From the NCBI GenBank assembly GCA_020849725.1, contig JADLAZ010000114.1:1-37445 (forward strand): DNA of 37,445 nucleotides, read 5' to 3'. The position numbers and the translations under genes were made by a program. This DNA is from Chloroflexota bacterium. GTDB taxonomy: Bacteria; Chloroflexota; Chloroflexia; Thermomicrobiales; JADLAZ01. Below are positions 8,230 through 15,700 of this stretch, piece by piece. The notes below the pieces were generated by a model, which was given only the letters and a program-made list of their open reading frames with translations, searched no databases and had not been told where the DNA came from. Within the stretch, counting starts at the first letter, position 1; each line of letters opens with the position of its first letter.

Positions 8230-9342
8230 ATGCAGATCACCGGCATCACGACCTATCTGGTGCGCGCCACGCGGGACGAGGCACGCCACGCCGACCGGCC
8301 ACGTGGCCGCAACTGGCTCTTCGCCGCGGTGCAGACCGATGCCGGCATCACCGGTGTGGGAGAGGGCGGCGGCTGGCCAGAGATCGTCGCCGCCGGCATC
8401 GGCGAGGTCACGCCGCTGCTGGTGGGCGAGAACCCGCTCGCCATCGAGCGTCTCTGGCTCAAGCTCTACGATGCGCTGCACGGCCACGGCCTGACCGGCG
8501 CCGTGCGCGGCGGCGTTCAGAGCGCAATCGACATGGCGCTGTGGGACATCAAGGGCAAGGCGCTCGGGGTGCCGGTGCACGCGTTGCTCGGCGGCGCGAT
8601 GCGCGACCACATCCGCGTCTACGGCCACGCCAGTTCGGTCGAGCAGGCACGCGAGTTGGTCGATGCCGGCTACACGGCGTTCAAATGCACGCCGTCGGCG
8701 CGCGTGATGGCCGAGCTGCGCGCCGCCGTCGGCGACGAGATCGAGATCGGGCTACACGGCCACGGTGAGTTCACCGTCCACGCCGCCGTGCGGCTGGCGC
8801 AGGCGTCGGAGCAGTACCGCCCGGCCTTCCTGGAGGAACCGACCAATCCGGACCGGTTGGAGGAGCTGGCCGCCGTGGCCGCCAAGGTGACGGTGCCGCT
8901 GGCGGCTGGCGAGCGGCTGTTCCACAAGTGGTCGGCCTACGAGATGATCGCCAGCGGCTCGATCGCGCTGTTTCAGCCAGAGACGACGCGCCTGGGCGGC
9001 ATCACTGAGCTGAAGAAGGTCAGCGCCATCGCCGAGGCGGCCGGCGTCAAAGTCGCGCCGCACGATGGCTCGGTCGGCCCGATCGTCGAAATGGCCAACG
9101 TGCATGTGATGGCGACGACGCCGAACTTCCTGTTCCTGGAGCACCTGCACCGCGACGTGCCCTGGCGGCACACTGTCGTGCGGGGCGCGGCCGAGATCGT
9201 CGACGGCCATATCGCGCTGCCGACTGCACCCGGCCTCGGCATCGAGCTGAACCTGGACGAGATCGAGCGCTATGGCCTGCGCCCGGTCGAGCACTTCGCG
9301 TATCGCACCCGGACGCCGGAGCAGATGAGCCAGTGGCGCTAG
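8230..9342 (+). CDS. Enolase superfamily protein, D-galactonate/mannonate dehydratase-like
   Basis: A 370-residue MR/MLE protein closest in layout to the DgoD branch, which dehydrates sugar acids. Recognisable elements are the TGVGEGGG cap loop, DMALWDIKGKALGVPV, K152 (AFKC), E203 (FLEEPTNPD), E228 (AAGERL), the catalytic-type His in VAPHDGSVGP, and FLEHLHRD near the end. From remembered DgoD sequence, the first metal ligand lies in GLDFHGRV; here the equivalent is GLHGHGEF, so the Asp is replaced by His176 while the second His (H178) is kept. The ribosome site GAGGAGGGG precedes ATG 8230. It may act on a sugar acid; substrate unknown. Confidence 0.83.
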   Translation: MQITGITTYLVRATRDEARHADRPRGRNWLFAAVQTDAGITGVGEGGGWPEIVAAGIGEVTPLLVGENPLAIERLWLKLYDALHGHGLTGAVRGGVQSAIDMALWDIKGKALGVPVHALLGGAMRDHIRVYGHASSVEQARELVDAGYTAFKCTPSARVMAELRAAVGDEIEIGLHGHGEFTVHAAVRLAQASEQYRPAFLEEPTNPDRLEELAAVAAKVTVPLAAGERLFHKWSAYEMIASGSIALFQPETTRLGGITELKKVSAIAEAAGVKVAPHDGSVGPIVEMANVHVMATTPNFLFLEHLHRDVPWRHTVVRGAAEIVDGHIALPTAPGLGIELNLDEIERYGLRPVEHFAYRTRTPEQMSQWR

Positions 9343-9420
9343 GCGCGACGGGCTGGAAGAACCGCGAACCGTCCCTTCGTGGGCGATGGTGGTGCATGAC
9401 CCGATGGTGGAGCGAGCAAG

Positions 9421-9939
9421 ATGAGTCACGAGCAGCATCGGGAGTTAGCGGGGGCCGCCGCCGCCGGCATCGCCGTCATTACGGTGAGCGACACGCGCAC
9501 GGCGGAGACGGACGGCGGCGGTCGGCTGATCCGTGAGTTAGCCATTGGAGCTGGCCACACGCCGCTCTTCTACCGCATCGTGCCGGACGAGCCGGACGCG
9601 ATCCAGGCGGCGGTGCGCGAGGCGGCCGCAACTGATGGCTGCCAGGCGATCCTGCTGACCGGCGGCACGGGCATCTCCCCGCGCGACCGCACGCCCGAGG
9701 CGCTGGCCGATCTGCTAGAGCAGCGCCTGGACGGCTACGGCGAGCTGTTCCGCAGCCTCAGCTACGCTGAGATTGGCGCGGCGGCGCTGATGTCACGGGC
9801 ACTGGGCGGCGTCTACCAGCGCCGATTGGTCTTCGCTATGCCCGGCTCGACCGCCGCCGTGCGGCTGGCGATGGAGAAGCTGATCCTGCCGGAGCTGGCC
9901 CACCTGGTCTGGGAGGTGCAGCGCACGACCAGCGTCTGA
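9421..9939 (+). CDS. moaB: Molybdenum cofactor biosynthesis protein MoaB/MogA
   Basis: A 172-residue protein of the MoaB/MogA family, which adenylates molybdopterin before molybdate insertion. Diagnostic motifs are AVITVSDTRT at the N-terminus, AILLTGGTGISPRDRTPEAL (the substrate-binding TGGTG loop followed by the RD/TPE motif), GYGELFRSLSY, and FAMPGSTAAVRLAMEK (PGS/P motif). The length fits MoaB rather than a MoeA fusion. The ribosome site GGTGGAG lies upstream of ATG 9421. It stands near a YbaK gene with no evident functional link. Together with the MOSC protein it implies a molybdoenzyme metabolism. Confidence 0.93.
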   Translation: MSHEQHRELAGAAAAGIAVITVSDTRTAETDGGGRLIRELAIGAGHTPLFYRIVPDEPDAIQAAVREAAATDGCQAILLTGGTGISPRDRTPEALADLLEQRLDGYGELFRSLSYAEIGAAALMSRALGGVYQRRLVFAMPGSTAAVRLAMEKLILPELAHLVWEVQRTTSV

Positions 9940-10031
9940 GCGCGCGCATCACGTAGCTGGGGCCAGGTGGCCACACCCGCGCCGGCCGGCTGGGGTTGCC
10001 GACCACATCATGGGCCGGGGGGATGCGCCAG

Positions 10032-10505
10032 ATGGAAAAGACGAACGCCATGCGGCTGCTGGAGCAGCGCAAGGTCGCCTACACGCCGGTGACGTATCCG
10101 GTCGAGGGGCACGTCAGCGCCGTCGAGGTGGCGGCGCTAGTCGGTGTGCCGCCGGAGACGGTCTACAAGACGCTGGTCGTGCTGCGCGAGCGGGACCGGC
10201 CGCTGCTGGTGATGATCGCCGGCCCGCGCGAGCTGGACCCGCGCCGGCTGGCGCGCGCCATCGGCGAGAAGGCGGTGCACATGGCGCCGCAGAAGGAGGC
10301 CGAGCGCCTGACGGGTCTACACGTCGGCGGCATTGGCGCGCTGGCACTGCTGAGCAAGCCGTTCGACGTGCTGCTCGACCAGCCGGCGCTGGCACTGGAC
10401 GAGATCTACGTCAACGGCGGCCGGCGCGGCCTCAACCTGCGCCTGCGCGTCGACGACCTGATTCGCGTCACCGGCGCCCGCGTCGTCGAGGCCAGCGAGG
10501 GGTAG
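10032..10505 (+). CDS. ybaK: YbaK/EbsC-type Cys-tRNA(Pro) deacylase
   Basis: A 157-residue protein of the YbaK/EbsC aminoacyl-tRNA editing family, which removes cysteine (or other wrong amino acids) from tRNA(Pro) in trans. The motifs VYKTLVV, PRELDPRRLARAIG, GLHVGGIGALALL and IYVNGGRRGLNL match the family order, including the conserved Lys in the VYKT strand. Three in-frame starts exist (9996, 10023, 10032). I chose 10032 because a run of Gs sits nine bases before it and the MEKTNAMRLLEQ start is typical. The gene is followed by the SRP RNA promoter after about 60 bases. Activity follows the family; specificity cannot be read. Confidence 0.88.
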   Translation: MEKTNAMRLLEQRKVAYTPVTYPVEGHVSAVEVAALVGVPPETVYKTLVVLRERDRPLLVMIAGPRELDPRRLARAIGEKAVHMAPQKEAERLTGLHVGGIGALALLSKPFDVLLDQPALALDEIYVNGGRRGLNLRLRVDDLIRVTGARVVEASEG

Positions 10506-10564
10506 GCGTTGAGGGCTGGGGGCTGGGAAGGCCGGTCACGTTGCTCCTGGCGCCCAGCACCCAA

Positions 10565-10593
10565 TTGACGTTGCCCTGGCAGCCGGGTATCAT
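10565..10593 (+). promoter_or_regulatory. Promoter of the SRP RNA
   Basis: TTGACG (10565-10570), 17-base spacer, TATCAT (10588-10593). This is one of the clearest sigma-70 promoters in the window. Transcription would begin near 10600, about 40 bases before the SRP stem, so the primary transcript may include the small hairpin at 10611-10637. Confidence 0.7.
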
Positions 10594-10642
10594 TCCAGCG
10601 TCAGGGCCGGGCGCTCCCGGCCTGCTCTCACGGGAGCACGCC

Positions 10643-10772
10643 GGTGCAGCCGGTGTTGAACGCCGCGTCCGACGCGGCAGGGATCGGTGAACCCCGTCAG
10701 GTCCGGAAGGAAGCAGCGGTAAGTCGAGTCCCCTGGGTGTCGTCGGGTTGCGCGGCGGGAGCCGGCTGCACC
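10643..10772 (+). ncRNA. ffs: Signal recognition particle RNA (4.5S type)
   Basis: The hallmark Ffh-binding core GTCAGGTCCGGAAGGAAGCA starts at 10696, with GTGAACC before it and GGTAAG after it. The flanking arms pair: GGTGCAGCCGG (10643-10653) is the exact complement of CCGGCTGCACC (10762-10772), closing a rod of about 130 bases. The region GTGTTGAAC...GGGTTGCG also matches the conserved S-domain bulges. No Alu-domain UGUAAC-type motif is visible, so this is the short bacterial form, perhaps with a hairpin leader (GCTCCCG / CGGGAGC, 10611-10637) that may be trimmed. The RNA scaffolds Ffh for co-translational membrane targeting. Ends are estimated from pairing. It converges with folP on the other strand. 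Confidence 0.95.
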
Positions 10773-10800
10773 GTCGTGCTTCGGTGGTTTCTGGAGCCGT

Positions 10801-11694
10801 TCAGGGTTCCGGCAGCGCTGGCGGGCCGCGCACGATCGCGTCAGCAACGCGGGCGACACGGGCCATCGCCCGCACATCGTGGACGCGCACGATATCAGCG
10901 CCGTGGGCGATGCCGAGCGCGACGGCGGCGGCGGTCGCCTCGCCGCGCTCGGCTGGCGGCAGCCCGCCCAGCAGGCGGCCGAGGAACGACTTGCGCGACG
11001 CACCCAGCAGCACCGGCCGGCCCAGCACCCGGAACGCGGCCAACCGGCGGATGACCTCCAGGTTCTGCTCCAGCCCCTTGCCGAAGCCGATGCCGGGATC
11101 GACGATCACCTGGGCTGGGTCGATACCGGCGTCGTCGGCCAGCGCCAGGCTGTCGCTCAGCCAGGCCAGCACGTCGGCCACCAGATCGCCACCGTAGTCG
11201 GCCGCCGCGAAGTGGCCACCGACGCCGGGGCTGACGAGCGGTGGCGTCGTCCGATTGTGCATGACGACGACCGCCGCGCCGGCCGCCGCAACGACGCTGG
11301 CCATCGCCGGGTCGTGGCGCAGCCCCCAGACGTCGTTGACCATCGTCGCGCCGGCGCGCAGCGCGGCCGCCGCCGTCACCGCGCGGTAGGTGTCGATCGA
11401 CACCGGCACGCCGGCCTCAGCCGCCAGCCGCTCGATCACCGGCAGCACCCGCCGCTGCTCCTCGGCCGGCGACACCGGCGTCGCACCTGGCCGCGTCGAC
11501 TCGCCGCCGACGTCGAGCAGATCGGCGCCGTCGCGCGCCAGCGCCAGGCCGTGCGCTACCGCTCGCGCCGCATCGTCGCCCAGTCCATCGCCGGAGAACG
11601 AGTCGGGCGTGACGTTGACGATGCCCATGATGAGCGTGCGCCCGCCCCAGACGAGGCGGCGCGCACCGCAGCGGGTCGGCGCGGGCGCGGTCAT
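10801..11694 (-). CDS. folP: Dihydropteroate synthase
   Basis: A 297-residue TIM-barrel enzyme that joins p-aminobenzoate to hydroxymethyl-dihydropterin pyrophosphate. All family signatures are present: IMGIVNVTPDSFSGDG, LLDVGGESTRPGA, VSIDTYRA, VNDVWGL, VVVMHNR, VIVDPGIGFGKGLEQN and the GASRKSFLG pterin/PABA motif. Length is normal. Its ATG (11692-11694) overlaps the TGA of the upstream MtdB-like gene in an ATGA arrangement, so the two are translationally coupled. The gene therefore belongs to a one-carbon/folate (or methanopterin-like) unit transcribed leftward, converging with the SRP RNA. Confidence 0.95.
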   Translation of the reverse strand: MTAPAPTRCGARRLVWGGRTLIMGIVNVTPDSFSGDGLGDDAARAVAHGLALARDGADLLDVGGESTRPGATPVSPAEEQRRVLPVIERLAAEAGVPVSIDTYRAVTAAAALRAGATMVNDVWGLRHDPAMASVVAAAGAAVVVMHNRTTPPLVSPGVGGHFAAADYGGDLVADVLAWLSDSLALADDAGIDPAQVIVDPGIGFGKGLEQNLEVIRRLAAFRVLGRPVLLGASRKSFLGRLLGGLPPAERGEATAAAVALGIAHGADIVRVHDVRAMARVARVADAIVRGPPALPEP

Positions 11695-12686
11695 GGCTCG
11701 CTGGCCGGAGCCGGGATCTGGGCTGGCACGGGCGCGTCGGCCGTCATGGCCGTCGTCGCCGGTGGGTCGTCCGGGACGTCCGGCTCGGGGGGTGACGGCG
11801 CAGCCGGTGGCTGGGCGTTGGCCCCCAGCAGCGCCACCGAGCGGGCCAGGTCGAAGATCTCCTCGGCGTCCAGCACCAGGTCGTTGCGCTCGAACAGGCG
11901 CGTCAGGCAGCGGCGCTGGATGGCGGCCTTCAGCGTGCCGATCGCCAGCGCGCCGTAGCAGCGCCGGCCATCGCGCTGGTTGCCGTCATCGGCCGGACTG
12001 ACGCCGTCGATGCCCGGCGGCGGCACCGCGTTGACATCGACGACCGCGACCAGATCGGGCGCATTGGCCCAGGTCGGCCGGTGCACCATCTGGATGCCCG
12101 GCGCGACGGCGTTCACCAGCACCTGGACGCCCTTGAGCGCCTTGGCGACACCCCGGTCGTCCTTGACCTCAACCGCCTCGACGCGCACGCCCAGCCGGCG
12201 GCGGACGCGGTCGGCGGCGTCGCGCGCCCGGTCGCGGCGGCGCGAGGCGAGCAGCACCTCGGCGCCAGCATTGGCCAGCAGCCCCGCCAGCCGCACGCCG
12301 ACCGGCCCGGTGCCGCCCAGCACCAGCACCCTCCGCCCGCGCACGCCGACGTCCTGGGCCAGTTGCACGACCGTGGCGGCAGCGGTCGTGTTGGCGCCGC
12401 GCGGGTCGAGCAGCAGCGACACGCGCAGCGGCCCGAGCATCGCCGCGTCGGCCGCGTGCAGCATCTCCTCGGCCGTCACGACATCGGCGCCGCTGATGGC
12501 GATGGCGCTGGCCCGCAGTGCCGCCTCGTGCCGCGAGAACAACACACCGTGGACGAGGTCGCGCACGTCGTCGGCTGTCACGCTGCCGTAGGCCAGCACG
12601 TGCTCGATGCCGGCGTCGATCGCCAGCACGCGCAGGTAGACGCCAGGGTGCCGGTCGGTATCCAGATGGACGAGGACCTGCTTCAT
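11691..12686 (-). CDS. MtdB-like methylene-tetrahydro(methano)pterin dehydrogenase
   Basis: A 331-residue protein resembling NAD(P)-dependent methylene-H4MPT dehydrogenases (MtdA/MtdB). The N-terminal Mpt_N-like domain begins MKQVLVHLDTDRHPG, close to the LFQFDTD-type start of that family, and carries conserved AIAISGADV. A Rossmann fold follows with VLVLGGTGPVGVRLAGLL and a basic SRRRDRARD stretch after beta-2, which would favour NADP. After about residue 290 comes a Pro/Ala-rich tail that looks disordered and is unusual for the family. ATG 12686 was chosen; the longer frame to 12803 crosses the intergenic region. The stop overlaps the folP start. It may replace FolD in one-carbon oxidation. 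The family call is by recognition and the cofactor (H4F or H4MPT) is unknown. Confidence 0.75.
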   Translation of the reverse strand: MKQVLVHLDTDRHPGVYLRVLAIDAGIEHVLAYGSVTADDVRDLVHGVLFSRHEAALRASAIAISGADVVTAEEMLHAADAAMLGPLRVSLLLDPRGANTTAAATVVQLAQDVGVRGRRVLVLGGTGPVGVRLAGLLANAGAEVLLASRRRDRARDAADRVRRRLGVRVEAVEVKDDRGVAKALKGVQVLVNAVAPGIQMVHRPTWANAPDLVAVVDVNAVPPPGIDGVSPADDGNQRDGRRCYGALAIGTLKAAIQRRCLTRLFERNDLVLDAEEIFDLARSVALLGANAQPPAAPSPPEPDVPDDPPATTAMTADAPVPAQIPAPASEP

Positions 12687-12780
12687 GGTTCCACCTGACG
12701 GAACGCGGGGCGGACCAGACCGCCACCCACCACCGCTCATGGTAGCAGAGCGGGCCACCCTACCGCCGCCATTCATTTCC

Positions 12781-12800
12781 CTTCGCGTCCCTTCGCGTCC
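12781..12800. repeat. Tandem 10-base repeat
   Basis: CTTCGCGTCC occurs twice in direct succession in the intergenic region between the divergent MtdB-like and dhaK genes. A TATGCT (12829-12834) that could serve as the dhaK -10 lies downstream, but no good -35 pairs with it. Function unknown; it may be a binding site or a chance duplication. Confidence 0.4.
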
Positions 12801-12861
12801 CATCTACGGTCGGCCGCGCCGCCTGTGCTATGCTCCGGTGTGACACTGACGAGGAGGGGCC

Positions 12862-13854
12862 ATGAAGAAGCTGATCAACCGGCCCGAGGATGTCGTGGCG
12901 GAGGCGCTGGCCGGGCTGGGCCTGGCCCACGCCGACCTGCTGCGCGTCGACACCGCCGGCTTCGTCGTGCGCCGCGATGCGCCGGTGGCCGGCAAGGTCG
13001 GCCTGGTGTCGGGCGGCGGCAGCGGTCACGAGCCGCTCCATGCCGGCTTCGTCGGACCGGGTATGCTCGATGCCGCCTGTCCCGGCCAGGTGTTTACCTC
13101 GCCGGTGCCAGACCAGATCGTCGCCGCCACCCGCGCCGCCGACAGCGGCGCCGGCGTGCTGCACATCGTCAAGAACTACACCGGTGACGTGATGAACTTC
13201 GAGCTGGCCGCCGAGCTGGCCGCCGCCGAGGGCATCACCGTGCGCGCCGTCGTCGTCAACGACGACGTGGCCGTGCGCGACAGCCTCTACACCGCCGGCC
13301 GGCGCGGCGTTGGCGGCACGCTGCCGGTGGAGAAGATCACCGGCGCGCTGGCCGCCGCCGGCGCTGATCTGGACGCGGTCGCGGCGATGGCTGAGCGCGT
13401 CAACGCCAATGTCCGCTCGATGGGCATGGCGCTGACCTCCTGCACCGTGCCGGCCGCCGGCGTGCCGACCTTCACCCTCGGCGACGACGAGATGGAGATC
13501 GGCATCGGCATTCACGGCGAGCCGGGGCGTTCCCGCCGGCCGCTGGCCCCGGCCGATGAGGTCACGCGCCTGCTGGCCGAGCCGGTCATCGACGACCTGG
13601 GTCTGGCGCGGGGCGAGACGGTGCTGGCCATCGTCAACGGCATGGGCGGCACGCCGCTGCTGGAGCTGTACATCGTCTACCGCGCGCTGCACGGCCTGCT
13701 GGCCGAGCGCGGCATCGGCATCGGCCGCTCGCTGGTCGGCAACTACGTCACCGCGCTGGAAATGGCCGGCTGCTCGATTACGCTGCTGCGCCTCGACGAC
13801 GAGCTGACCCGCCTGTGGGACGCGCCGGTGCGGACCGCAGCCCTGTGCTGGTAG
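12862..13854 (+). CDS. dhaK: Dihydroxyacetone kinase, DhaK subunit
   Basis: A 330-residue substrate-binding subunit that holds dihydroxyacetone as a hemiaminal on histidine. Visible motifs are [64 protein letters not shown] and the [10 protein letters not shown] loop with the substrate-binding His. Length matches DhaK (about 330). The ribosome site GAGGAGG sits directly upstream of ATG 12862. Its partner dhaL lies at 15697, separated by a VapBC pair and a HEAT-like gene. No DhaM phosphoryl carrier is in the window, so the phosphate donor (PTS protein or ATP) cannot be told. Converts dihydroxyacetone to DHAP, linking glycerol or C3 metabolism to glycolysis. Confidence 0.94.
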   Translation: MKKLINRPEDVVAEALAGLGLAHADLLRVDTAGFVVRRDAPVAGKVGLVSGGGSGHEPLHAGFVGPGMLDAACPGQVFTSPVPDQIVAATRAADSGAGVLHIVKNYTGDVMNFELAAELAAAEGITVRAVVVNDDVAVRDSLYTAGRRGVGGTLPVEKITGALAAAGADLDAVAAMAERVNANVRSMGMALTSCTVPAAGVPTFTLGDDEMEIGIGIHGEPGRSRRPLAPADEVTRLLAEPVIDDLGLARGETVLAIVNGMGGTPLLELYIVYRALHGLLAERGIGIGRSLVGNYVTALEMAGCSITLLRLDDELTRLWDAPVRTAALCW

Positions 13855-13905
13855 GCCGGTATACTCCCGAGAGCGGTACAGCGGGTCGTGTGCAGGCAGG
13901 CGGCG

Positions 13906-14358
13906 ATGAGCCGGACGGTGACGGTTGAGCTAACCGACGAGGAATACGCCCGCATCGAGCGAGCGGCAGCCGCGACTAGCCGCACGCCGGCGGAGGTCAC
14001 TGGCGCGGCCGTGCGGCAGCATCGTGCCGGGTTCGATAGTGGACCCGACCTCGAACCTGAAGACGCGCCGGGGCAGTTCTCCGGCCCGATCACGGCCGCG
14101 GAGCTCGAGGCGGCGCTGCGAAAGACCGCCGCGGAGATCGCGGCGAGGACGGGCGAGGCGACAGGGGAGATCATCGCCCGGATTGACGCCCGCATTCGGG
14201 CAACACCGACATCGATGTTGAGCGACGAGGAGCGTGAAGTCGCCAGGTGAGAGTTTGAGGCACCGTTCGGCTGTTTCGACTCGGGTGACCCACACTCAGC
14301 CGACAACGACCGCATCGACGCCGACTTGGCGCGCGAGTATGGCCGGGGCCTCGAATGA
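13906..14358 (+). pseudogene. VapB-type antitoxin interrupted by an in-frame TGA
   Basis: The intact part (13906-14250, 114 residues) begins MSRTVTVELTDEEYARIER, a ribbon-helix-helix/CopG-like or VapB DNA-binding start, followed by charged helices. It stops at TGA 14248-14250. The same frame then continues without a further stop to TGA 14356-14358 and encodes FGCFDSGDPHSADNDRIDA and DLAREYGRGLE. That segment looks like the C-terminal tail of antitoxins paired with PIN toxins in Chloroflexota. Its final TGA overlaps the toxin ATG (ATGA). The simplest reading is one antitoxin gene split by a nonsense change (for example CGA to TGA), removing the likely toxin-binding tail and the translational coupling. 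A sequencing error, or a short antitoxin with a fossil tail, cannot be excluded. Confidence 0.72.
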
Positions 14359-14750
14359 TGCTGCTGGACACATCAGGTTTGCTGGCGCTCATTGACCAGC
14401 GTGAGCCCTGGCATGAAGCGACGCATGGTGACTACCGCACCGCGACGACGTTGCTGACGCACAGTCATGTACTTGCCGAATTCGTCCCACTGTGTCAGAC
14501 ACGAGGCGTTGCTCGGTCGATGATGCTGGCGTTTCTTCGGCGTCTGCATCGGAACCCTGATATCGTCATCATGTGGGTGGACGCCGATCTCCACGATGTG
14601 GCGCTAACGCGGCTTGAGAAGCAAGTAGACAAGACCTACTCGCTCTGCGATGCCGTCAGCTACGTCCTGATGCAGCGGCGAAGCGTGACCGAGGCCCTCA
14701 CGACCGATCGCCATTTCGAGCAGGCCGGCTCCCACCGCTTGCTCGCCTGA
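14355..14750 (+). CDS. vapC: VapC-type PIN-domain toxin
   Basis: A 131-residue PIN-domain ribonuclease. The four acidic active-site positions are visible: D5 in LLDTSGLL, E42 in HVLAEF, Asp in YSLCDAVSYVLM and Asp in ALTTDRHFEQAG. The C-terminus HRLLA is typical. VapC proteins cleave tRNA or rRNA and are held inactive by VapB. The start overlaps the stop of the antitoxin frame; two adjacent ATGs (14355, 14358) are possible. The active-site residues look intact even though the antitoxin frame is interrupted, so either the truncated antitoxin still works or expression of the toxin is tolerated. Confidence 0.9.
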   Translation: MMLLDTSGLLALIDQREPWHEATHGDYRTATTLLTHSHVLAEFVPLCQTRGVARSMMLAFLRRLHRNPDIVIMWVDADLHDVALTRLEKQVDKTYSLCDAVSYVLMQRRSVTEALTTDRHFEQAGSHRLLA

Positions 14751-14776
14751 CGCCGCCCCGCTACCGGAGGCTCCCG

Positions 14777-15700
14777 ATGAGTGCCGCCCGCGCCGCCACC
14801 CAGCTCGACCAGTTGCGCCGGCTGGCCGCCGACCCGCCGGCGCAGGCGGAGTTGGCCGCGCGCCTGCTCGGCGAGCGCAACGCGGAGGTGCAGTTGGCGG
14901 CGCTGCGCGTGCTGACCGACCGGCCCGACCCGGCCTGGCGACCGGCGCTGCTGCGGGCCTACGCCCCGCTCCAGGCCGGCGGCAGCCGGCGCGACCCCGG
15001 CGGCGCGATGCGGGCAGCGATCCTGCGCGCGCTGGCGCCGGTCGCACTGCTGGAGGACGCGCCGCTGCTGGAGCAGGCCGCCACGACGTATGAGTTTCTG
15101 TATGGCGAGGCGGCCGGTGATCTGCGCGCCGCTGCCATCCAGGCACTGGATCAGGTCGACCACCGGCTGGCCGGCTTCCACGCCGTGCGGCTGCTGACCG
15201 ACCAGCACACCTCGATCATGTCCGGCGAGCCGGCGGTGACGGCGGCGCGGCTGCTGGCCGGGCGCGGGCAGGCGCTGCCGCTCTACGCCTACGTCGTCCG
15301 GGCCGAAGCGCCGCTCGGCGATGTCGCCGCCGAGTGCCTGCGCGGGTTGACGGCGTTGCCGGCCAGCCTGCTGCCTGGCCTGATCGCCCGCTACCGCGAC
15401 AGCACCGATGAAGTCCTGCTGCTGGGCCTGTTCGACCTGCTGCTGGCGCATGAGGCCCGCGACGAGTATCGTCAGGTCATCGTCGATTTCCTGCGCGAGA
15501 CGCGGCTGCTGCCGCTCTATCGCTCGCTGGTCGTCACGCTCGTCACCACGCGCGATGAGACGTGGGTCGCGGCACTGGAAGCGCTGGCTGGTGAGGAGCC
15601 GGACTCACGGAAGCAAGATCACCTGAGTGAGGCGCTGGCGCTGGCGGCGCCGTCGCCGGCGGGCAATCGCCGCCGTTCCAGCCGGAGGGAGCACCCATGA
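14777..15700 (+). CDS. HEAT-repeat-like hypothetical protein
   Basis: A 307-residue soluble, alpha-helical protein. Paired helices with recurring A-A-L-R-x-L spacing (AEVQLAALRVL, GAMRAAILRALA, DLRAAAIQALD, VAAECLRGLTALP, WVAALEALAG) suggest HEAT or ARM repeats acting as a protein scaffold. No catalytic motif is visible. The tail is basic (NRRRSSRREHP). Its TGA (15698-15700) overlaps the dhaL ATG (15697) as ATGA, so it is coupled to dhaL even though its function is unknown. It may be a regulator or partner of the kinase, but the overlap alone does not prove that. Confidence 0.7.
   Translation: MSAARAATQLDQLRRLAADPPAQAELAARLLGERNAEVQLAALRVLTDRPDPAWRPALLRAYAPLQAGGSRRDPGGAMRAAILRALAPVALLEDAPLLEQAATTYEFLYGEAAGDLRAAAIQALDQVDHRLAGFHAVRLLTDQHTSIMSGEPAVTAARLLAGRGQALPLYAYVVRAEAPLGDVAAECLRGLTALPASLLPGLIARYRDSTDEVLLLGLFDLLLAHEARDEYRQVIVDFLRETRLLPLYRSLVVTLVTTRDETWVAALEALAGEEPDSRKQDHLSEALALAAPSPAGNRRRSSRREHP

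Noticed and set aside
13888..13905. Earlier GTG start for the antitoxin
   Set aside because: It adds six residues without a ribosome site; ATG 13906 gives the typical MSRTVTVELT beginning.
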